NCBI GenBank assembly: GCA_965277435.1
Contig: OZ255821.1
Location: forward strand, 4,712,001 to 4,776,000
Length of the DNA stretch: 64,000 nt
Reading direction: 5' to 3'
From: Bog-105 sp965277435
GTDB lineage: Bacteria; Acidobacteriota; Terriglobia; Bryobacterales; Bryobacteraceae
In this document: piece after piece, positions 32,764-41,685 of the stretch
Position numbering within the stretch: position 1 is the stretch's first letter
Layout: each line of letters opens with the position of its first letter
Program-made: the position numbers and the translations under genes
The notes under the pieces: model-generated
The model's input: the letters and a program-made list of their open reading frames with translations, nothing else
Database searches by the model: none
Told to the model about the DNA's origin: nothing

Positions 32764-34386
32764 ATGACATCTGTTGCCGAAAGACCGAAGCAAGCTGTAA
32801 TTGTTGGAGCGGGGCCGGCTGGCTTGACCGCTGCCTTTGAGTTGCTCTCACGAACTGATATTCAGCCCATTGTGCTTGAAATGAGTGATTATATCGGAGG
32901 CATCTCGCGAACAATCAATTACAAGGGCAATCGCATCGACATTGGTGGTCATCGCTTTTTTTCCAAGTCAGACCGGGTGATGCAGTGGTGGCTGAACGTC
33001 ATGCCGATGCAATCGATCGGCGGAGCCGACACTAAGATTACCTATCAGCGTCAGAGCACGACCGTACCTGCCCCCAAACGCGCGGCGGATGCGGCAAAAG
33101 ACGATCACATCATGCTGGTTCGCCAGCGCAAATCGCGCATCTATTTCATGCGCCGTTTTTTCGAATACCCGATCACGCTGAGTACCGATACCATTCGCAA
33201 GCTGGGCATCTGGAAAACCCTCAAGATCGGTTTCAGTTACATGCGATCGGTCCTCTTCCCGATCCGCAATGAAAAGAACCTGGAGCAGTTCTTCATCAAC
33301 CGCTTCGGCCGCGAACTATACCTGACTTTTTTCAAATCCTACACGGAAAAAGTGTGGGGTATCGCCTGCAAATCCATCAGCGCAGAGTGGGGCGCACAGC
33401 GCATCAAGGGCCTCTCGATCTTTAAGACGCTCCTGCATATGCTGAAGAAACTCGGTCCGAAAAAGAAGTCCGATATCGCGCAGAAAGATGTCGAGACTTC
33501 GCTGATCGAGCAGTTCCTCTATCCTAAATTCGGTCCTGGCCAGATGTGGGAAGAAGTCGCCCGCCGCGTCAAACACATGGGCGGCGAAATCCTGATGCAC
33601 TGGTTAGTGGAAGAGATCGAACATGAAGGCGAAGTCATCACCGCTGTGCTGGCCCGGAACAGCGACACCAACGAACTCAAACGCTTTGAAGGTGATTACT
33701 TCTTTTCGACCATGCCCGTCAAGGAACTCATCGCGAAGATGAATCCGCCCGCGCCGCTCGCCGTTCGTGAAATTTCCGATGGCCTGATGTATCGCGACTT
33801 TATTACGGTTGGCGTACTTTGCGATCGCATCAAGCTCCGCGAGCCTTCGGGTGAGCTGGTCAAAGATAACTGGATTTACATCCAGGAGCCCGACGTGCTG
33901 GTCGGACGCTTGCAGATCTTCAACAACTGGAGTCCTGCCATGGTGGCTGATCCTACCAAGGTGTGGATCGGTCTCGAATACTTCTGCAATGAAGGCGACA
34001 GCTTGTGGCAGCGGACGGACAGCGAACTCATAGAGCTGGCCAAGAAAGAGCTGTCCGCGATGAATATCCTCGATCCCGAGAACGTGTTCGACGCGACCGT
34101 TATTCGAGTTCCCAAAACATATCCCGCTTACTTCGGATCCTACGATCGTTTCCCGGAAATTATCTCCTGGGTAGATGACTTTGACAACCTCTTCCTGATC
34201 GGCCGCAACGGCATGCACAAATACAATAACCAGGACCACTCGATGCTAACGGCCATGACGGCGGTAGATAACATCACAGCCGACATCCGCAGCCGCGATA
34301 ATCTGTGGGCTCTAAATACTGAGAAGGATTATCACGAAGAGAAGCTCGAATCGCAGGATGAAAAACCAGAGCCGGTAACGGTCTAA
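32764..34386 (+). CDS. FAD-dependent oxidoreductase, UDP-galactopyranose mutase-like
   Basis: 540 residues. N-terminal dinucleotide-binding motif VIVGAGPAGLTAAFEL (13-28) and the second flavin motif RIDIGGHRFFSK, followed by an amine-oxidase/UGM-like fold ending in IGRNGMHKYNNQDHSMLTA. GGGAGGAG at 32752-32759 is a strong ribosome binding site. Family members beside glycosyltransferases and flippases are taken to rearrange or oxidise nucleotide or lipid-linked sugars; the true substrate is open. Separated from the previous operon by a hairpin, so it is probably transcribed alone. Confidence 0.88.
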   Translation: MTSVAERPKQAVIVGAGPAGLTAAFELLSRTDIQPIVLEMSDYIGGISRTINYKGNRIDIGGHRFFSKSDRVMQWWLNVMPMQSIGGADTKITYQRQSTTVPAPKRAADAAKDDHIMLVRQRKSRIYFMRRFFEYPITLSTDTIRKLGIWKTLKIGFSYMRSVLFPIRNEKNLEQFFINRFGRELYLTFFKSYTEKVWGIACKSISAEWGAQRIKGLSIFKTLLHMLKKLGPKKKSDIAQKDVETSLIEQFLYPKFGPGQMWEEVARRVKHMGGEILMHWLVEEIEHEGEVITAVLARNSDTNELKRFEGDYFFSTMPVKELIAKMNPPAPLAVREISDGLMYRDFITVGVLCDRIKLREPSGELVKDNWIYIQEPDVLVGRLQIFNNWSPAMVADPTKVWIGLEYFCNEGDSLWQRTDSELIELAKKELSAMNILDPENVFDATVIRVPKTYPAYFGSYDRFPEIISWVDDFDNLFLIGRNGMHKYNNQDHSMLTAMTAVDNITADIRSRDNLWALNTEKDYHEEKLESQDEKPEPVTV

Positions 34387-34411
34387 TTCGCTTCGTTCCT
34401 TTTCCCTATTG

Positions 34412-34447
34412 CCCGTTTGCGCCCCCGTCCAACCCGGCGCAAACGGG
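34412..34447 (+). terminator. Terminator after the oxidoreductase gene
   Basis: CCCGTTTGCGCC (34412-34423) and GGCGCAAACGGG (34436-34447) pair perfectly over 12 bp with a 12-nt loop; TATAACTTTT follows. It lies 26 nt after the stop codon. A strong hairpin, though the T-run is interrupted. Confidence 0.75.
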
Positions 34448-34469
34448 TATAACTTTTCCGGGTGCAGTA

Positions 34470-34867
34470 TTGCCGGAAGACACGTTGAACACCGTCAACA
34501 AAGCCCATCCCATCACCGTTGAGCAGTACGGGGGGTTCCGCAGTCCACACGGCTTTCGGGATGAACTCATCCGGGGAGAGATTGTCCTGTCACCCGATCC
34601 CAAGTTTCAGCACCAGGAGGTCGCTTACCGGACTCATCGCTGGCTTGAACGCGTCTTGGTCGGCGAGCTGGTTCCAAACCAGAATACCCGGTCGGTAGCC
34701 CGCAGATCGTTATAGAAGTAATCTCGCCGTCTAATCGTCGCAAAGACACAAAGCAGAAGGCCGCTTTGTATCTGGAGAACGGCGCTTGGGCCGTTTGGCT
34801 TGTTGATCCGAAGCAGAGGCAGATCAAAGTGCTCGAACCTGGTGTAGACGACATGCTGAGCGAATAA
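34470..34867 (+). pseudogene. Uma2-family nuclease remnant (deletion plus frameshift)
   Basis: The N-terminal part of a Uma2/DUF820 protein is readable from 34470 (HPITVEQYGGFRSP ... LIRGEIVLSPDPKFQHQEV) to about 34690. The reading then jumps frame, and the C-terminal part continues from about 34703 (VIEVISPSNRRKDTKQKA, YLENGAWAVWLVDPKQ) to TAA at 34867. The central part, which normally carries PDV and other residues of the PD-(D/E)xK-like site, is missing. The gene is therefore broken. Uma2 genes are often numerous in acidobacteria and cyanobacteria. Confidence 0.85.
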
Positions 34868-35018
34868 GACCTGATCCAATTACCTCGCCCGCTGTCGGAC
34901 GACAAGCTTCCCGTGAGCCGTTCTTTGATTTCACAGCAGACATGTGATGTTTAGAACGGGCAACCACCCCTATAATCCGCCCCCGTATTAGCCCTTCTGA
35001 ATTCCAAATACCATAATT

Positions 35019-35027
35019 TGCTACTAT
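35019..35027 (+). promoter_or_regulatory. Extended -10 adjacent to the start codon
   Basis: TGCTACTAT fits TGnTAnnnT and ends 6 nt before ATG at 35034, with no Shine-Dalgarno between. This would give a leaderless mRNA. A perfect TATAAT also occurs further upstream at 34971-34976, so a longer transcript remains possible. The rest of 34868-35033 shows no gene. Confidence 0.45.
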
Positions 35028-35033
35028 GTACGA

Positions 35034-35618
35034 ATGCGTGCCAGTTATGGCCGCGTAAGGATCTCCTCCGTCTTTTGGAAGCGAATCGTTATAGCGGCAG
35101 GACTCTTCCTTCTGCCGGCTATCGCCACCCTGGAGGAACCGATCCGGTTCTCTCATACCCCACCGCCATCCCTCAAAATAACGCCGGTCTCTGATACACG
35201 CATACAGAGTCTGCAGCGTTTTCTGAACAAGCTGCATTGTCCGGTAGCCACTCTTGCTTTTGACTTTATCCAGGCTGCGGACGAGAATCAGCTTGATTGG
35301 AGGCTACTCCCAAGCATTTCCGTCATAGAGTCGAGCGGCGGCAAGCAATACCGCAACAACAACGTTTTTGGCTGGAACCAGGGATTGGAGGTGTTTCCGT
35401 CCATTGAAGCGGGTCTGCGCACGGTTGCCTTCAAACTGGGACGAAGCTCGCTCTACCGCCACCGCGACGTGCTCGGCAAGTTGCGCCTTTACAACCCGGA
35501 TGAACAGTACCCATGCCGCGTCATGAGCGTGATGAAGCGCATCAGTCCGGTCAAAAAGCTAAACTGGTCAGCCTGTGTACCAACGCAATCGTCCGACCTG
35601 GATTCCAGCTCCGATTGA
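35034..35618 (+). CDS. Lysozyme/glucosaminidase-like exported protein
   Basis: 194 residues. An N-terminal membrane or signal segment (about 16-32) follows a basic start. The domain from about 75 to 180 has LDWRLLPSISVIESSGGKQY with a likely catalytic glutamate, NNVFGWNQG, VAFKLGRSSLYRHRDVLGKLRLYNPDEQYPCRVMSVMKRI, matching the glucosaminidase/lytic-transglycosylase fold that cleaves peptidoglycan glycan strands. Convergent with the CCA/poly(A) polymerase gene 114 nt away. The assignment rests on pattern recognition. Confidence 0.8.
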   Translation: MRASYGRVRISSVFWKRIVIAAGLFLLPAIATLEEPIRFSHTPPPSLKITPVSDTRIQSLQRFLNKLHCPVATLAFDFIQAADENQLDWRLLPSISVIESSGGKQYRNNNVFGWNQGLEVFPSIEAGLRTVAFKLGRSSLYRHRDVLGKLRLYNPDEQYPCRVMSVMKRISPVKKLNWSACVPTQSSDLDSSSD

Positions 35619-35732
35619 TCCCAAGAGTAAGGCAGGGCACCCCTCCGCCGCGATGCCCTCTTCAACAAGCAGCTACCTGCCATCCATGACGTTTAAACGC
35701 CGGGATCGTTGACTCAGGGTATAAAAAACTAC

Positions 35733-37040
35733 TTACCTAGCGATGCTGATAGAGCGCCGGCCCGGTCCCGATACCGGCGGCGGTTCTTCCACTACGACTT
35801 TCTTAGGTTTGGCATCGAGCCGTGCTGCTATCAACTGCGATTTCACCTTCTCGAATTTAGGCGTGCCAGCCTCTACGCCTTTCGCCAGTACATCCTGCTC
35901 AGTGACTTCCTGCGAGGCAGGAAGATACTTCTGCAGGTAGTTTTTGATGCGATCGAGTACCAGTCGCTGCCCCGAGCGGGCCAGCAAGAACAGCAGCACC
36001 TCACCAGGCACCTTGTTCAACAAAAAGTAGAGAGCCGACGGACGCGTGATTTTGGCTGTCGCTATTTCCTTCTCGACTTTTGTCGCTTTTGTCTCTAAGC
36101 GGGCAGCTGCATCCAGCGATTCTTTCTGAAATCCGATCGCCTTCACCACCGCCGAGCGCTCTCGTGGCGAGAGCTTTTCCAAAAACAAAAACAGGAATAA
36201 CGCCTGGAAATTCGCTCCCAGATCCATCCCGAAGGGCAGCGATTGACGCGCTTTCTGCAGCTTTTGAAAACCCAGCAAATTCAGCTTCGGTCCGCTGAGC
36301 GCGGGGGAAACAGACTGCAGCAGATTCTCTTCTTCAAAAGCCTTTAAAATGTCGCCGGACAGCGGATCGTTCGCTGTCTGCTGCAGTTCATGCTCCCAGG
36401 CCGCTGCCGGAATCTTCGCTTCCAATTGTGCTTCCCGCACATTCTGGTATTGAGATTGGGTTCGTTCCGCTATCGTGAAACCCAGCCGAACCCGCAGCCG
36501 CACCATGCGCAGGATTCGGGAGGGATCGTCATACAAACCGTAGTTGCTCAGTGCGCGCAGCTCTTTATTAGTCAGATCGCCCAGCCCGTTCGCCGGGTCC
36601 AGCAGCAAACCGCGCGAGGCCTTTCCGAGCGATAACGCCACGGCATTGATCGTGAAATCGCGCCCCCGCAAATCTTCGTGGATGGTAGCGGGCTGCACCT
36701 GTGGTTTGGCCCCTGGTTTCGAGTACTTCTCCTGCCTGGCCATCGAGATGCTGGCACGCACATTTCCCGGAAAGCGCAGTTCAACGCTTTTCCTCAGTTC
36801 GTCGACGCTGAGAACCTCCGCCCCTGCTTTATGGGCCAGCGATCGGGCGAATTTAACACTGGCCCCTTCCACCGTGAAATCCAAGTCGCGAATCGGGAAC
36901 CCGCCCATCATGTCCCGCATTGCGCCACCCGTCAGGAACAGGTTCAGATTGGCTTCTTCGGCGGCGTCCCGTATATACGCCAGAGCCTTCGTCTGCTCTC
37001 CGCTCAGATGACTGTCCAGCATGAACATGTAATCGCTCAT
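35733..37040 (-). CDS. CCA tRNA nucleotidyltransferase / poly(A) polymerase family protein
   Basis: 435 residues. Class II nucleotidyltransferase head: LFLTGGAMRDMMGGFPIRDLDFTVEG with catalytic D52 and D54, the basic GRDFTINAVAL motif and DDPSRILRMVRLRVRLGFTI for RNA and nucleotide handling. The C-terminal half is helical. It adds CCA or A residues to RNA 3' ends; which of the two cannot be told from sequence alone. It begins 15 nt after xerD, same strand, so the pair probably forms an operon. Confidence 0.93.
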   Translation of the reverse strand: MSDYMFMLDSHLSGEQTKALAYIRDAAEEANLNLFLTGGAMRDMMGGFPIRDLDFTVEGASVKFARSLAHKAGAEVLSVDELRKSVELRFPGNVRASISMARQEKYSKPGAKPQVQPATIHEDLRGRDFTINAVALSLGKASRGLLLDPANGLGDLTNKELRALSNYGLYDDPSRILRMVRLRVRLGFTIAERTQSQYQNVREAQLEAKIPAAAWEHELQQTANDPLSGDILKAFEEENLLQSVSPALSGPKLNLLGFQKLQKARQSLPFGMDLGANFQALFLFLFLEKLSPRERSAVVKAIGFQKESLDAAARLETKATKVEKEIATAKITRPSALYFLLNKVPGEVLLFLLARSGQRLVLDRIKNYLQKYLPASQEVTEQDVLAKGVEAGTPKFEKVKSQLIAARLDAKPKKVVVEEPPPVSGPGRRSISIAR

Positions 37041-37055
37041 ACGTCTTTTACGCTC

Positions 37056-37979
37056 CTATTCCGAACGAACCCCCGCCTTGCTCTGGCCTCGCGGGTGGTG
37101 CGTATTCACCACGTGTTTCAGGCGAGATCGCATCACGTGGGTGTAAATCTCGGTCGTTCCGATGTCGGCATGTCCCAACATCGCCTGGACACTTCGCAGA
37201 TCGGCGCCCCCCTCCAGGAGGTGCGTGGCGAAGGTGTGCCGCAAAACGTGCGGACTGACCGCCTTCACTACTCCTGCCTTCTTTCCATAGCCGCGCAGCA
37301 GCTTCCAGAACCCCTGCCGCGTGATCGCCTTGCCTCGCGCGGTTACAAATAACGACGCGCTTTTCTTCCCCTTCAATAACTCCCATCGCTGCCGCCCCGC
37401 GTAAGCCTGTACGGCCGCCAGCGCCGCGCGCCCGATCGGGATCAGCCGCTGCTTGTTCCCCTTGCCAATCACCCGGATCGTTCCCGCTTCCTCCTCTACG
37501 TCGGAAACCCGCAGTTGAATCAACTCGCTCACCCGCAAGCCCGCACCGTACAACAAATGCAGCATTGCCTGATCGCGCAGCCCGGTTTTCGAGGCTTGCG
37601 ATGGAGCTTGCAGAATTCCGTCTACCGCCGGTAAATCCAGATATTTGGGAAGCGAAGAGCCAATTTTTGGCGCCGTAAGCAGTTCGGTAGGATCTGTTTC
37701 AATCCCGTTTTCTTCTGCCAGAAAGCCAAAAAATCCCCGTAAAGTCGTGATTTTTCGCGCGATCGATCGGTTTGATATACCTTTTAGCCGCAACTGGTCC
37801 ACATAGGTCCTAAGCTGCTCCAATGTGACCTCGCGAACCCCCTGGTCATCGAGGTAACTTCCAAAATGGGTCAGATCTCGCCGGTATGCATCCAGACTGT
37901 TGGCTGCTAAACCCTTTTCCATCCGGCATAGCTGCAGGTAAGAACGCATCCACTGGGCGAAGGATTGCTTACCGGCCAT
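37056..37979 (-). CDS. xerD: Tyrosine recombinase XerD
   Basis: 307 residues from ATG at 37979 (MAGKQSFAQW), the length of XerC/XerD. N-terminal SAM-like core-binding domain (about 8-90). The catalytic domain carries R149 (GLRVSELIQL), a lysine in the beta-hairpin near K173, HVLRHTF (H244, R247), LGHADIGTTEIYTH (H270, nucleophile Y279). It resolves chromosome dimers at dif together with XerC. A 23-residue longer start at 38048 would precede the conserved N-terminus and is rejected. TATCAT sits 7 nt before the start. No attachment site or phage genes are near, so this is a housekeeping recombinase. Confidence 0.95.
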   Translation of the reverse strand: MAGKQSFAQWMRSYLQLCRMEKGLAANSLDAYRRDLTHFGSYLDDQGVREVTLEQLRTYVDQLRLKGISNRSIARKITTLRGFFGFLAEENGIETDPTELLTAPKIGSSLPKYLDLPAVDGILQAPSQASKTGLRDQAMLHLLYGAGLRVSELIQLRVSDVEEEAGTIRVIGKGNKQRLIPIGRAALAAVQAYAGRQRWELLKGKKSASLFVTARGKAITRQGFWKLLRGYGKKAGVVKAVSPHVLRHTFATHLLEGGADLRSVQAMLGHADIGTTEIYTHVMRSRLKHVVNTHHPRGQSKAGVRSE

Positions 37980-37986
37980 TCTGTCA

Positions 37987-37992
37987 ATGATA
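37987..37992 (-). promoter_or_regulatory. -10 hexamer next to the xerD start
   Basis: Minus strand TATCAT (37992-37987) has one mismatch to TATAAT and ends 7 nt before ATG at 37979. No Shine-Dalgarno is present in between, so a leaderless message is suggested. A short palindromic element (TTGTTTGAAACAA, 38007-38019) lies upstream. Confidence 0.4.
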
Positions 37993-38038
37993 CAATATCG
38001 GACAAATTGTTTGAAACAAAGAACTAACGATCTTACCT

Positions 38039-38536
38039 TTGCCCCCAAGTACTACCAAAAGAGTCGTGCTGTACCGGTGGGAACGTCAGCCTGTGGAGGG
38101 CATCATCGATCCCTCCACTTACCTCCTGCCAGACCACCTCGAATGGATCACCCCCGATGGCCGCCTGCAGCTCTGCTCGTTCAGTGACTGTAAGGCGCTC
38201 TGTTTCGCCTCAGAAACCGGAAAATCGGATCTCTTCCTCGAACACAACACTTTCGAGCGCCGTCCTCGCGCCCCGGGATTGTGGGTGCGCTTCCTGTTTC
38301 GAGACGGGGCTCAGCTCGATGGTGTGCTATCCCACAATTTGCTGGAATGGCCTTCATCGGGGTATCTTCTAACCCCACCTCAGGCCCGTGCCAGCCGCCA
38401 GCGTGTTTTCATCCCCCGCCTAGCAGTGATCGCAACCGACCTGCTCGGCGTCATTGGGGGCGGCAAGCGCCCCGCCAGCCAAATAGATGAAAGTACGCGG
38501 CAGGGCGACCGTCAGCTCAGTATCTTCGACACCTGA
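38039..38536 (+). CDS. Unknown protein, possibly DUF6982-like
   Basis: 165 residues from TTG at 38039. Two similar halves are visible: VVLYRWERQPVEGIIDPSTY... with CALCFASETG, and WVRFLFRDGAQLDGVLSHNLL..., as in small beta-rich acidobacterial proteins of unknown function. No signal peptide or membrane segment. Divergent from xerD; its 3' end overlaps the next, convergent gene by 25 nt. The family name is tentative. Confidence 0.7.
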   Translation: MPPSTTKRVVLYRWERQPVEGIIDPSTYLLPDHLEWITPDGRLQLCSFSDCKALCFASETGKSDLFLEHNTFERRPRAPGLWVRFLFRDGAQLDGVLSHNLLEWPSSGYLLTPPQARASRQRVFIPRLAVIATDLLGVIGGGKRPASQIDESTRQGDRQLSIFDT

Positions 38537-38880
38537 TCGTTCTCAAATTCGAACCCATGAGCGATCTCTGGTAGTGGCTTCGTTTCCGGCACAAACCACT
38601 GCGCCGGTTCAAAGCCAATATATTTCGCAATCCGCAAATCGCCCGCCCCGCTTTCATCACCGTTGCTGGACCGTATATACGTTTCGAGTAAATCTCCCGG
38701 ATGGAGCGCTCGCCCTTGCTCCGCCATCCGTTGCCAGGCTTCATACGGATTACCTGCCTCCATCTCTTCGCCTGGTTCGTAATCCTTCGGCTTAACCATC
38801 GCCAGTCCGCCCGTATGCGGAGCCCAGCGGAAATTCTCTTTCGCGTTACCCTGAATGCGGTGTACACGATAGTGCGGCAT
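38512..38880 (-). CDS. Hypothetical protein
   Basis: 122 residues, no signal peptide or membrane helix. Hydrophilic, with HYRVHRIQGNAKENFRWAPHT at the start and an acidic C-terminus; no motif recognised. The ATG-to-stop span is long for its strand, and its composition (balanced charged residues, regular aromatic spacing) looks like a real protein. It converges on and overlaps the end of the preceding gene, which lowers certainty somewhat. Confidence 0.65.
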   Translation of the reverse strand: MPHYRVHRIQGNAKENFRWAPHTGGLAMVKPKDYEPGEEMEAGNPYEAWQRMAEQGRALHPGDLLETYIRSSNGDESGAGDLRIAKYIGFEPAQWFVPETKPLPEIAHGFEFENDQVSKILS

Positions 38881-38940
38881 AACCCACTCAGTCTAACGCG
38901 CTCGGCCCACGCCTCTCGCGCTGCGCAGTCTGTCACAATT

Positions 38941-38970
38941 ATGGACGGACGCCCGATTCAGGCCGTCCAT
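38941..38970. repeat. Perfect inverted repeat before the HlyD gene
   Basis: ATGGACGG (38941-38948) and CCGTCCAT (38963-38970) form an 8-bp stem with a 14-nt loop, 14 nt upstream of the HlyD start. Its position fits an operator or a leader hairpin; there is no T-tract. Confidence 0.4.
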
Positions 38971-38984
38971 CGCGATTAGGATAA

Positions 38985-40205
38985 ATGAGGAAATACTGGT
39001 GGCTGCTGGTGCTGCCCACGCTGCTTCTAATTTGGTGGGGAGTCAGCCGCGGTGAAACTACAGCCACAATTCACTTCTCGAGCGCTAAACACGCCGATAT
39101 CGAAAGTGCCGTTCCAACCAACGGCAAAGTGGAACCTGCCGAGTGGTCTGCCGCCCGGGCCGAGACTTCGGGCGTGGTTCGCACCGTCAACGTGTCTCGC
39201 GGCGAGTCGGTCAAGGCAGGGCAAACGCTCGTCACTCTCGATCCAAACTCCGCCCGGGCTGATCTTGCGGCTGCCTTAGCCCGTCAGCAGGAAGCCGAAG
39301 CCGAAAGTAGCACCGTCACCGAGGGTGGCAAAGCGGCCACCCTCGCCGATTTGAACGGGCGCATCGCAGCCGCCCAAAGCGCTGTCGAAACCACCGAACG
39401 CATCTACACCTCCGACAAGCGCCTGCTCTCTCAGCAAGCAGTCACGAAACTGCAGGTCGATAACGATAAAGATGCTGTCGATCGCGCCCAGCTCAATCTG
39501 TCCGCTCTACAGAATCAGAAGCACAGCATCGTCACGCCAAGCGACCGCACCGTCGCCGGAGCCAAACTCCAGGACGCCCGCCAAGCCGTAGCGCTCGCTC
39601 GCCATCATGTCCAGCTAACTGACATCAAATCGCCAGCCGCCGGAACCGTCTACGAATTCGATCTCAAGGTGGGGGCTTATCTCGAACCCGGCATTCTGGT
39701 CGCCAAGGTCGGCAATCTCGACCAGGTGAAGGTCATCGTGTATGTCGATGAACCGGATCTAGGTAGAGTCGGACTAAACATGCCCGTGACCATCACCTCC
39801 GAGTCCCGTCCCGGTCAAAAGTGGCAGGGACACGTCGACAAGTTGCCTACCGAAATTGTGCCTCAAGGAACCCGTGCTGTGGGCGAAGTCAGCACCATCA
39901 TCGAAAATCCCCAGCACGATCTATTGCCCGGCGTTTCGGTGAATGCCACCATCGTTTCCAAGGTAGTCAAGAATGCCGTGGCCATACCGAAGACCGGCCT
40001 TCGCCGCCTGGGAACTGTCGATGGCGTTTACAAATTGCAAGGCGACACGCTTGCCTGGACACCTGTCAAAACCGGCATCAGCGATATTAACAACGTCCAG
40101 ATTGTTTCCGGATTGGAGCTAGGCGCCAAAGTCGCCGACCGCGTAGTCGATCCAAGCGATGCCGAGATCAGAAACGGTATGCGCGTGAAGCCCGTATTTA
40201 ATTAA
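38985..40205 (+). CDS. HlyD-family periplasmic adaptor (RND/ABC efflux)
   Basis: 406 residues. One N-terminal membrane anchor (MRKYWWLLVLPTLLLIWWGV), then biotinyl-lipoyl halves (TSGVVRTVNVSRGESVKAGQTLVTLD and AGTVYEFDLKVGAYLEPG), a coiled coil (about 85-190) and a beta-barrel (about 250-330). It bridges inner-membrane transporters to an outer-membrane channel. No cognate pump or TolC is next to it, so it is an orphan adaptor. AGGA lies directly upstream of the ATG. Confidence 0.92.
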   Translation: MRKYWWLLVLPTLLLIWWGVSRGETTATIHFSSAKHADIESAVPTNGKVEPAEWSAARAETSGVVRTVNVSRGESVKAGQTLVTLDPNSARADLAAALARQQEAEAESSTVTEGGKAATLADLNGRIAAAQSAVETTERIYTSDKRLLSQQAVTKLQVDNDKDAVDRAQLNLSALQNQKHSIVTPSDRTVAGAKLQDARQAVALARHHVQLTDIKSPAAGTVYEFDLKVGAYLEPGILVAKVGNLDQVKVIVYVDEPDLGRVGLNMPVTITSESRPGQKWQGHVDKLPTEIVPQGTRAVGEVSTIIENPQHDLLPGVSVNATIVSKVVKNAVAIPKTGLRRLGTVDGVYKLQGDTLAWTPVKTGISDINNVQIVSGLELGAKVADRVVDPSDAEIRNGMRVKPVFN

Positions 40206-40287
40206 CTTGCTTTCGTAAGGTAGGCTTCAGCTCGCCACGATAAACTGCAGGCACTGCAGCGGGCCTCCCAGGCCGCCTTCTTCGGAA

Positions 40288-41679
40288 CTAATTCCGGAGC
40301 TTCACCAGCGCTTCCGCTTGCGCGTCCGCTAGCACCGCATCCGCCTCTGCCGCTGTAAAATCCTGCGTCTTCACCGAATGGTTCATTGAGCAAAATTTCG
40401 GCCCGCACATCGAGCAGAAAGCCGCATCCTTGAATCCCTCTTCCGGCAGCGTCTCGTCGTGATACGCCTGTGCCGTTTGCGGATCTAAACTCAATTCAAA
40501 CTGTCGCTTCCAGTCAAAGCTAAATCTTGCGCGCGAGAGTTCGTCGTCCCGATCCCGTGCTCCGGGCCGATGCCGCGCCACATCGGCCGCATGCGCCGCG
40601 ATCTTGTACGCGATGATTCCCTGCTTCACATCCTCGCGATTGGGAAGTCCCAGATGTTCCTTCGGCGTCACATAGCAGAGCATCGACGCCCCGTGCCAAC
40701 CGATCATAGCAGCGCCGATCGCCGACGTGATGTGGTCATATCCAGGAGCGATATCCGTCACCAGCGGCCCCAACGTGTAGAACGGCGCCTCGTAACACAT
40801 CTCCCGTTCTTTCTCTACCTGCAAAGCAATCTGATCGAGAGGAATATGCCCAGGGCCCTCGATCATAACTTGCACGTCATATTCCCAGGCCTTCTTGGTC
40901 AGCTCGCCCAGTGTCTTCAACTCGGCAAACTGCGCCGCGTCACTCGCATCGGCCAGACAGCCAGGCCGCAATCCATCACCGAGCGAAAAACTCACGTCAT
41001 GCTTTTGGAACACCTTGCAGATCTCGTCAAAGTGCTCGTATAGCAGATTCTGTTTGTGATTTTTCACCATCCACTCGGCTAAAATCGCACCGCCGCGGCT
41101 CACGATGCCCGTTATACGATTCCGTGTCAGCGGCACATACTGCACCAGCACACCGGCGTGAATCGTCATGTAATCTACGCCTTGCTCGGCCTGTTCCTCA
41201 ATTACCTCGAGCAAAACTCGAATGTTGAGATTTTCCACCCGCCGCACCCGGCTCAACGCCTCATAAATCGGCACCGTTCCAATCGGTACCGGCGAGGCAT
41301 CGATAATGGCTTTCCGAATCCGGGGAATGTCTCCGCCCGTCGATAGATCCATCACCGTATCGGCGCCGAACTGCACCGCATACTCCAGCTTGTCGAGCTC
41401 GTCCGAGATATTCGAGGTAGTCGAAGAATTCCCGATATTCGCGTTGATCTTGCACTTCGACGCGATCCCGATAGCCATCGGCTCAAGACCCCCATGATGG
41501 ATATTCGCCGGAATGATAAGCCGCCCGCGCGCCACTTCCTCACGAATCAGTTCGGCCGAAAGCTTCTCTTTTTCCGCCACATACTGCATCTCACCCGTCA
41601 CCACGCCTTGCCGGGCGTAATACATCTGGGTGCGGACGGGATCGTTAATCCGAGGAGCAATCCACTCGTTGCGGTTCAT
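40288..41679 (-). CDS. thiC: Phosphomethylpyrimidine synthase ThiC
   Basis: 463 residues from ATG at 41679 (MNRNEWIAPR). Hallmarks are NIGNSS, DLSTGGDIPRIRKAI, HAGVL, RGGAILAEWM, GPGHIPLDQI and, at the C-terminus, the iron-sulfur motif CSMCGPKFC (C422, C425, C430). A radical SAM enzyme that converts aminoimidazole ribotide to HMP phosphate in thiamine synthesis. An in-frame 11-residue extension to 41712 is rejected. A perfect TATAAT ends 6 nt before the start, leaving no room for a TPP riboswitch. Some thiC proteins are longer (about 600 residues); this is the short bacterial form. Confidence 0.97.
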   Translation of the reverse strand: MNRNEWIAPRINDPVRTQMYYARQGVVTGEMQYVAEKEKLSAELIREEVARGRLIIPANIHHGGLEPMAIGIASKCKINANIGNSSTTSNISDELDKLEYAVQFGADTVMDLSTGGDIPRIRKAIIDASPVPIGTVPIYEALSRVRRVENLNIRVLLEVIEEQAEQGVDYMTIHAGVLVQYVPLTRNRITGIVSRGGAILAEWMVKNHKQNLLYEHFDEICKVFQKHDVSFSLGDGLRPGCLADASDAAQFAELKTLGELTKKAWEYDVQVMIEGPGHIPLDQIALQVEKEREMCYEAPFYTLGPLVTDIAPGYDHITSAIGAAMIGWHGASMLCYVTPKEHLGLPNREDVKQGIIAYKIAAHAADVARHRPGARDRDDELSRARFSFDWKRQFELSLDPQTAQAYHDETLPEEGFKDAAFCSMCGPKFCSMNHSVKTQDFTAAEADAVLADAQAEALVKLRN

Positions 41680-41685
41680 GTCTCG

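Noticed and set aside
37056..37979. Integrase of a genomic island
   Set aside because: The recombinase has XerD length and motifs, is operonic with the CCA/poly(A) polymerase gene, and no att-like repeats or phage genes flank it.
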